A stretch of DNA of 19,223 nt. Origin: Saprospiraceae bacterium (GTDB lineage Bacteria; Bacteroidota; Bacteroidia; Chitinophagales; Saprospiraceae). Position numbers and translations under genes: made by a program. The stretch covers positions 1-19,223 of the forward strand of contig JADKGD010000058.1 of the NCBI GenBank assembly GCA_016717145.1, in the 5' to 3' direction. Below the pieces are notes generated by a model. The model saw only the letters and a program-made list of their open reading frames with translations. It had not been told where the DNA came from and did not search any database. How positions within the stretch are numbered: the first letter of the stretch is position 1; each line of letters begins with the position of its first letter. This document shows, in pieces, positions 16,089 through 19,223 of this stretch.

Positions 16089-17248
16089 TTATCCAATACT
16101 GTTTTTATATCCTCAACGTTATTTAATTCTATTTCTGTGTTTAGTAACCTAAGTCTTATTCTAACCGGATAAATGATGGAATATCTGAAAAAGTCTGGAA
16201 TACCAGTAAAATTTAATAGTTCTATTTCTGATTGGAAAATAAGGTGGCCCCACTTATACTATCTATCACTGAAAACGGATATATAATGGTGTAACAGAAA
16301 CAGAATCGCCACCTAAAGCCACCTTGTAACAAATATAATAGATCAACAGTCAATGGAGGTTCGGAACAGGCATCAATCAACTGATTTAATTCGGTGTCAC
16401 TTCCAACTGTTATGATTTGATTTTGATCCAAAAGTGTGATCAAATTGCTCATCTTCCACTCTTCCCTGTAATAATATATCCCCATATTCTGTCTCATTCT
16501 GAACCACAACAATACTATCCGAATTTGATATTTTAACATTAATGGGAAACTTAATTTCATAACATGCTATGTACGAAAAATTGCTTGTCCAAATGATAGT
16601 ATCACCGGGCAAACTATTGCACGAAGCGAGTTGATTATACAATTCTCCACTATTTAGTATGTTGTATCCTGTACCGGCCACATCACGCAAAATCAAAGGA
16701 AATCTGAAATAACATAGTGTTGTATCAGTAAAGAGTATAAAATCTCTTTCATTCATAACATTGACTAGTGTATTGTCTTCTGTGCTTATTGTAATCGGAT
16801 ATTCAAGTTTAAAACATGAATTATCAAAATTTATTAGCCATGCATTACCCGTGTAAGGGAATACAATTGGCTACTGCTGAACCAAAATCAAATAGATTGT
16901 CAGCAATGATGATGTCTCCAAGTTCATTAACTAAGGTCAACGGATATACAAAGTCAATAATGTTAATATTTGACGTATCATACAAAAATTGTTAAATGAA
17001 AATTCATCGACCATTAAGTACTTTCTACCTTTATCGTCTATTAATTCAAAGGAAGCTGGATGGTCATACATTCCACATTTATTCCGGTAAGTGAAGCGGA
17101 CATTGAAGCTTTTTCAAATATATTATTGACATAAACCATTTCCGGGTTGACGACTACCGGATCGGTATTTGTGGTATCGAATTCATCTACTGAACAAGAA
17201 AATATTGTCAATAAAAAGAAACCAGATTATTAATTTTAAGCCATTCAT
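16082..17248 (-). CDS. Lipoprotein with repeated 'YPI/YPV' modules, frameshifted
   Basis: Reconstructed ~389-residue protein. The start at 17248 gives MNGLKLIIWFLF and, after a frame change, 'LLTIFSC', a lipobox-like end with Cys, followed by an acidic linker ('SVDEFDTTNTDPVVV'). The body repeats a module of about 50 residues with a core 'aromatic-P-I/L/V-x-V/I': 'DFVYPLTLVNE', 'CFKLEYPITIS', 'CYFRFPLILRD', 'CYEIKFPINVKI', 'CYTIIYPFSVID' and 'YSIIYPVRIRL', ending 'LNNVEDIKTVLDNC' at the stop 16082. Such modules occur in lipoproteins near ECF sigma genes in Saprospiria-like genomes, from memory, with no assigned function. Frame changes occur near 17205, 16995-17045, 16850-16880, 16450 and 16230. 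It is likely anchored in the outer membrane. It sits 52 bases upstream of the sigma gene and may share its transcript. Confidence 0.6.
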
Positions 17249-17449
17249 TTTTAAGAATTCTAATGTATTAATTAACTTCCTTTTTTATATTATTAGCAAA
17301 AATGAATATTTTCGTTGCATGAAAACCAATTTAAGGTCATTATTTTACTTTTATTACTTTTGACCAAAATTTTTGAAATATTTTATGCCCTTATGTGCTT
17401 GATTTTCAACTAATTAAAAAATTATATATCCGTCAAAAAAAAAATATTT

Positions 17450-17457
17450 TATCTTTG
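17450..17457 (+). promoter_or_regulatory. -7 box for the Cys-rich T9SS protein gene
   Basis: TATCTTTG is an exact TAnnTTTG match, the same octamer as upstream of the surface protein at 3621-3628. The leader to the ATG at 17528 is about 65-70 bases. No TTG stands at the expected -33 distance, where the sequence is an A run. The 279-base gap 17249-17527 is shared with the divergent lipoprotein gene. Confidence 0.5.
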
Positions 17458-17527
17458 TGCAACGGAAAGCCATGATTATATATAATACTTAAACGATAAC
17501 AATTTTAAAACTTTAATCATATAGATC

Positions 17528-19025
17528 ATGAAATTCAAGTATTTACTTTTCGTCCTATTCTTGGATCCGGTTTTGGCGCTCAAGCTGAAGTCTTTCCTTG
17601 TAATTGGGAGATTACAGATACGACGGCTTTTGTTTGCGCGCAAGACTCTTAAGTAATCATTGCCATTTACCCCAAATCTATGTTTTGTGGAATGTCTGGG
17701 TCTACGCCGGCGAATATTCCTTGTGATGATGCTCCTGACCCTTGGGAGGTTGTGTATGTCCTCAAATTTATTGAGTCCCGTTTGTGCCTAGTTCTTCAGG
17801 AAACTGTTTTGGTTACCAAGTGCTTGTTATGCTGAGTGTCTTGGATTTTCATAGTTACGGATAGTACACTTTGTAATATAGTCTCAATCCGTGGGATGTG
17901 ATTGTCAACATGACGGATAGTACATACGTTTTGTGCACGAGTTCACTCGGCAACATTTACCCGGTTCCAAGTGCTTGTTGGGCGGTATAACGAGGGAATG
18001 ACTGGTCAATAGATAGTACTGAATGTGATAGTAACCCTTGGGACGAATGTAGCTTGTCTACAGATTATAATCTGTTATGTATTCAAATTCTTTGGGCAAT
18101 ATATTTTCTATGTCCAATGCTGTTATACGGAATGTTATGGTTTTAAATTGTTGATAGTACTGATTGCGGCATCATAAATCCGTTTGTGAATGTGCCTATT
18201 CAGAGTTTGATACATTCATATGTGCCACTGACTCTTTAGAGGCAATATCTTTCGGGTCCCTAATGCTTGTTTTGCGGCTTGCTGGGGATATACTGTCGTG
18301 GATAGTACGGATTGTGGGTACGTAGATCCATGGTCTGATTGCGAATGCGATGTCAACGAAAACAGACAACGCTGTTTGTACCAAGATTCACTTGGCCATG
18401 CTTGTTACGTACCCAATGCTTGTTACATGGCTTGTCTTGGTGTACCATAGTAAGTGATTCCAGCTGTAATTATGTTGAGATAGACCCAGAGATTGACAGT
18501 CTTACATTAACATGTTTGCAAAATGTTGACTTGCCTGAATCAGGCTTATTCAGGAATTTTTGTTAGCCCATTAGTCAGTCATGCAATCTAGTACTTCCTG
18601 CCTGTTTGTCAATGCACAATATTTGCAAGCGACTCATTATTTTTTGATTATATCATGACAAATTGCGATAAATTTCAGTTCAATGGCAATAATGATGGAT
18701 CAATATTATGAATATGTACAACTTTTATGATACTGCAATCGGCTCAAATGAATATTACGATCAACAAAGGTTTTGACATTAAAGTAACGAAAATCACTGT
18801 ATCTAGATATATGGAATATCAAATCATGACTTTGGAAGATGCCAGCACGACCTGCCACTAAAATTGTCAACATCAACGGATTAAACAATACGCTTTGAAA
18901 ATCAAAATTATTGTGGCAATAATGAGTTTAACATTAATATCAGTGGCAGGCAGAATGGTATCTACCTGCTAAATATTACTGGTGCAAATATCAATAAAAC
19001 CGTAAAACTGGTTATCGCTGAATAA
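17528..19025 (+). CDS. T9SS-sorted secreted protein with Cys-rich tandem repeats, heavily frameshifted
   Basis: The start at 17528 gives MKFKYLLFVLFL, then one frame over 'GSGFGAQAEVFPCNW', a signal peptide with cleavage near GAQA. The middle is a tandem array of ~50-residue Cys-rich units with core elements 'DSTDC', 'PWxxC', 'DSLGN' and 'VPNACYAxC'. The end is a clear type A T9SS sorting domain: 'FNINISGRQNGIYLLNITG' then 'KTVKLVIAE' and TAA at 19025. The frame changes at least eight times, more densely than in any other gene here, and the stretch 18560-18880 (between repeats and sorting domain) cannot be read confidently in any frame. The protein should be exported by T9SS and held on the surface or released. 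The repeat function is unknown; regular Cys spacing suggests disulfide-stabilised small folds. It is either a real gene with assembly indels or a decayed one. Confidence 0.6.
17796..18480 (+). repeat. Tandem Cys-rich coding repeats, ~150 bp period, five units visible
   Basis: Codons for 'DST/DSS' preceding Cys fall at 17860, 18012, 18153, 18301 and 18456, intervals of 152, 141, 148 and 155 bases. Between them recur an NPW/DPW element, a Cys pair, 'SLGN' and 'VPxACxAxC'. A more diverged unit may lie at 17590-17750 ('VCAQDS', 'DPWE'). Variation in period reflects both indels and true length differences. Confidence 0.7.
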
Positions 19026-19060
19026 GCAAAAAACAAGTTTTTGTGATGTGAATAAATTAA

Positions 19061-19094
19061 AAGCAAAGGGGCGAATGTTCCTTTGCTCTTTTTA
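19061..19094 (+). terminator. Intrinsic terminator after the Cys-rich protein gene
   Basis: AGCAAAGG (19062-19069) pairs perfectly with CCTTTGCT (19080-19087), loop of 10, followed by a T-rich run to 19093. It lies 36 bases past the TAA at 19025 and supports that stop as the true gene end. Confidence 0.9.
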
Positions 19095-19116
19095 TTATGT
19101 TTTGCAAAGCTAAGCG

Positions 19117-19157
19117 AATTGAAATAAGCGAAGCGACCGGTACTAATTGAACCTTTA
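19117..19157 (+). other. Possible scrap of a 23S rRNA 3' end
   Basis: The segment ACCGGTACTAATTGAACC resembles the 3' end of bacterial 23S rRNA, which in E. coli ends with a nearly identical string one base shorter. No upstream 23S body is present, because a protein gene and terminator end 25-90 bases before. It could be a repeat scar, a misjoin at a contig end, or chance. Confidence 0.25.
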
Positions 19158-19196
19158 TGATTATCAACTAAGGATATAACTGAACGATGCGAAGCA

Positions 19197-19223
19197 ATTT
19201 TGACAAAAAAGATTTGTCAAAAT
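19197..19223. repeat. Perfect inverted repeat at the window end
   Basis: ATTTTGACAAA (19197-19207) and TTTGTCAAAAT (19213-19223) are exact reverse complements, 11 bp with a 5-base loop. The second arm ends on the last base of the window. There is no T run visible beyond it. It could be a terminator hairpin, the edge of a repeated element, or a fold-back at a contig end. Confidence 0.7.

Noticed and set aside
17169..17363. Plus-strand open frame of 64 codons over the lipoprotein start
   Set aside because: The minus strand has a lipoprotein signal peptide here. The plus-strand product is Lys/Phe-rich AT-driven sequence.
1..19223. Alternative genetic code or programmed frameshifting as an explanation for many interrupted frames
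   Set aside because: The interruptions come from shifts in both directions at A/T runs, not from one stop codon read through. No common slippery site plus downstream structure is seen, and intact genes use all three stops normally.
1..19223. CRISPR arrays, tRNA genes, transposases
   Set aside because: I saw no regularly spaced short repeats with unique spacers, no tRNA-like cloverleaf with CCA-end context, and no transposase motifs. The ~150 bp repeats at 17.8-18.5 kb are coding.

Overview
The window looks like a member of the Bacteroidota, most probably a Saprospiria-type bacterium (inference, no marker gene present). It is AT-rich. Two secreted proteins end in type A sorting domains of the type IX secretion system (T9SS). 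One large surface protein carries a HYR domain and a companion Cys/Trp module typical of that lineage. Several promoters show the Bacteroidota -7 box TAnnTTTG.

Layout. 1-3535 (-): 3' part of a long secreted multidomain surface protein with an internal ~395 bp duplication and repeated acidic Asp/Asn motifs. 3836-4227 (-): DEDDh exonuclease remnant with its middle deleted. 4325-6534 (-): an engB / plsB-like acyltransferase pair. 6781-7413 (+): small outer-membrane beta-barrel, followed by a strong terminator. 7549-10419 (-): T9SS-sorted reprolysin-type metallopeptidase. 10589-12682: uridine kinase (-) divergent from a NupG-type nucleoside:H+ symporter (+), a nucleoside salvage pair. 12691-14046 (-): Tat-exported GH109-like Gfo/Idh/MocA protein. 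14181-16029 (-): ECF sigma factor overlapping a beta-barrel protein gene. 16082-17248 (-): lipoprotein built from repeated 'YPI/YPV' modules. 17528-19025 (+): divergent T9SS protein with ~150 bp Cys-rich tandem repeats, then a terminator. 19095-19223: a perfect hairpin and a possible 23S rRNA 3'-end scrap.

Reading frames are unusually broken. Family motifs can be followed from frame to frame (acyltransferase, GH109, sigma factor, barrel, lipoprotein, both repeat proteins). Many shifts fall in A or T runs and several come as compensating pairs, including one in the apparently intact NupG-like transporter. The middle (about 5.9-12.7 kb) is nearly clean and both ends are dense in shifts. The best reading is uncorrected homopolymer indels in the assembly rather than wholesale gene decay. 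The exonuclease, which lacks a whole block, and the duplicated surface-protein segment are different in kind and may be real. Boundaries given for broken genes are reconstructions by eye from motifs.

The best candidate for something little described is the 14.2-19.0 kb cluster: ECF sigma factor, overlapping beta-barrel gene, repeat lipoprotein and divergent Cys-rich T9SS protein. It may be a regulated cell-surface system. The link between these genes is inferred from position only.
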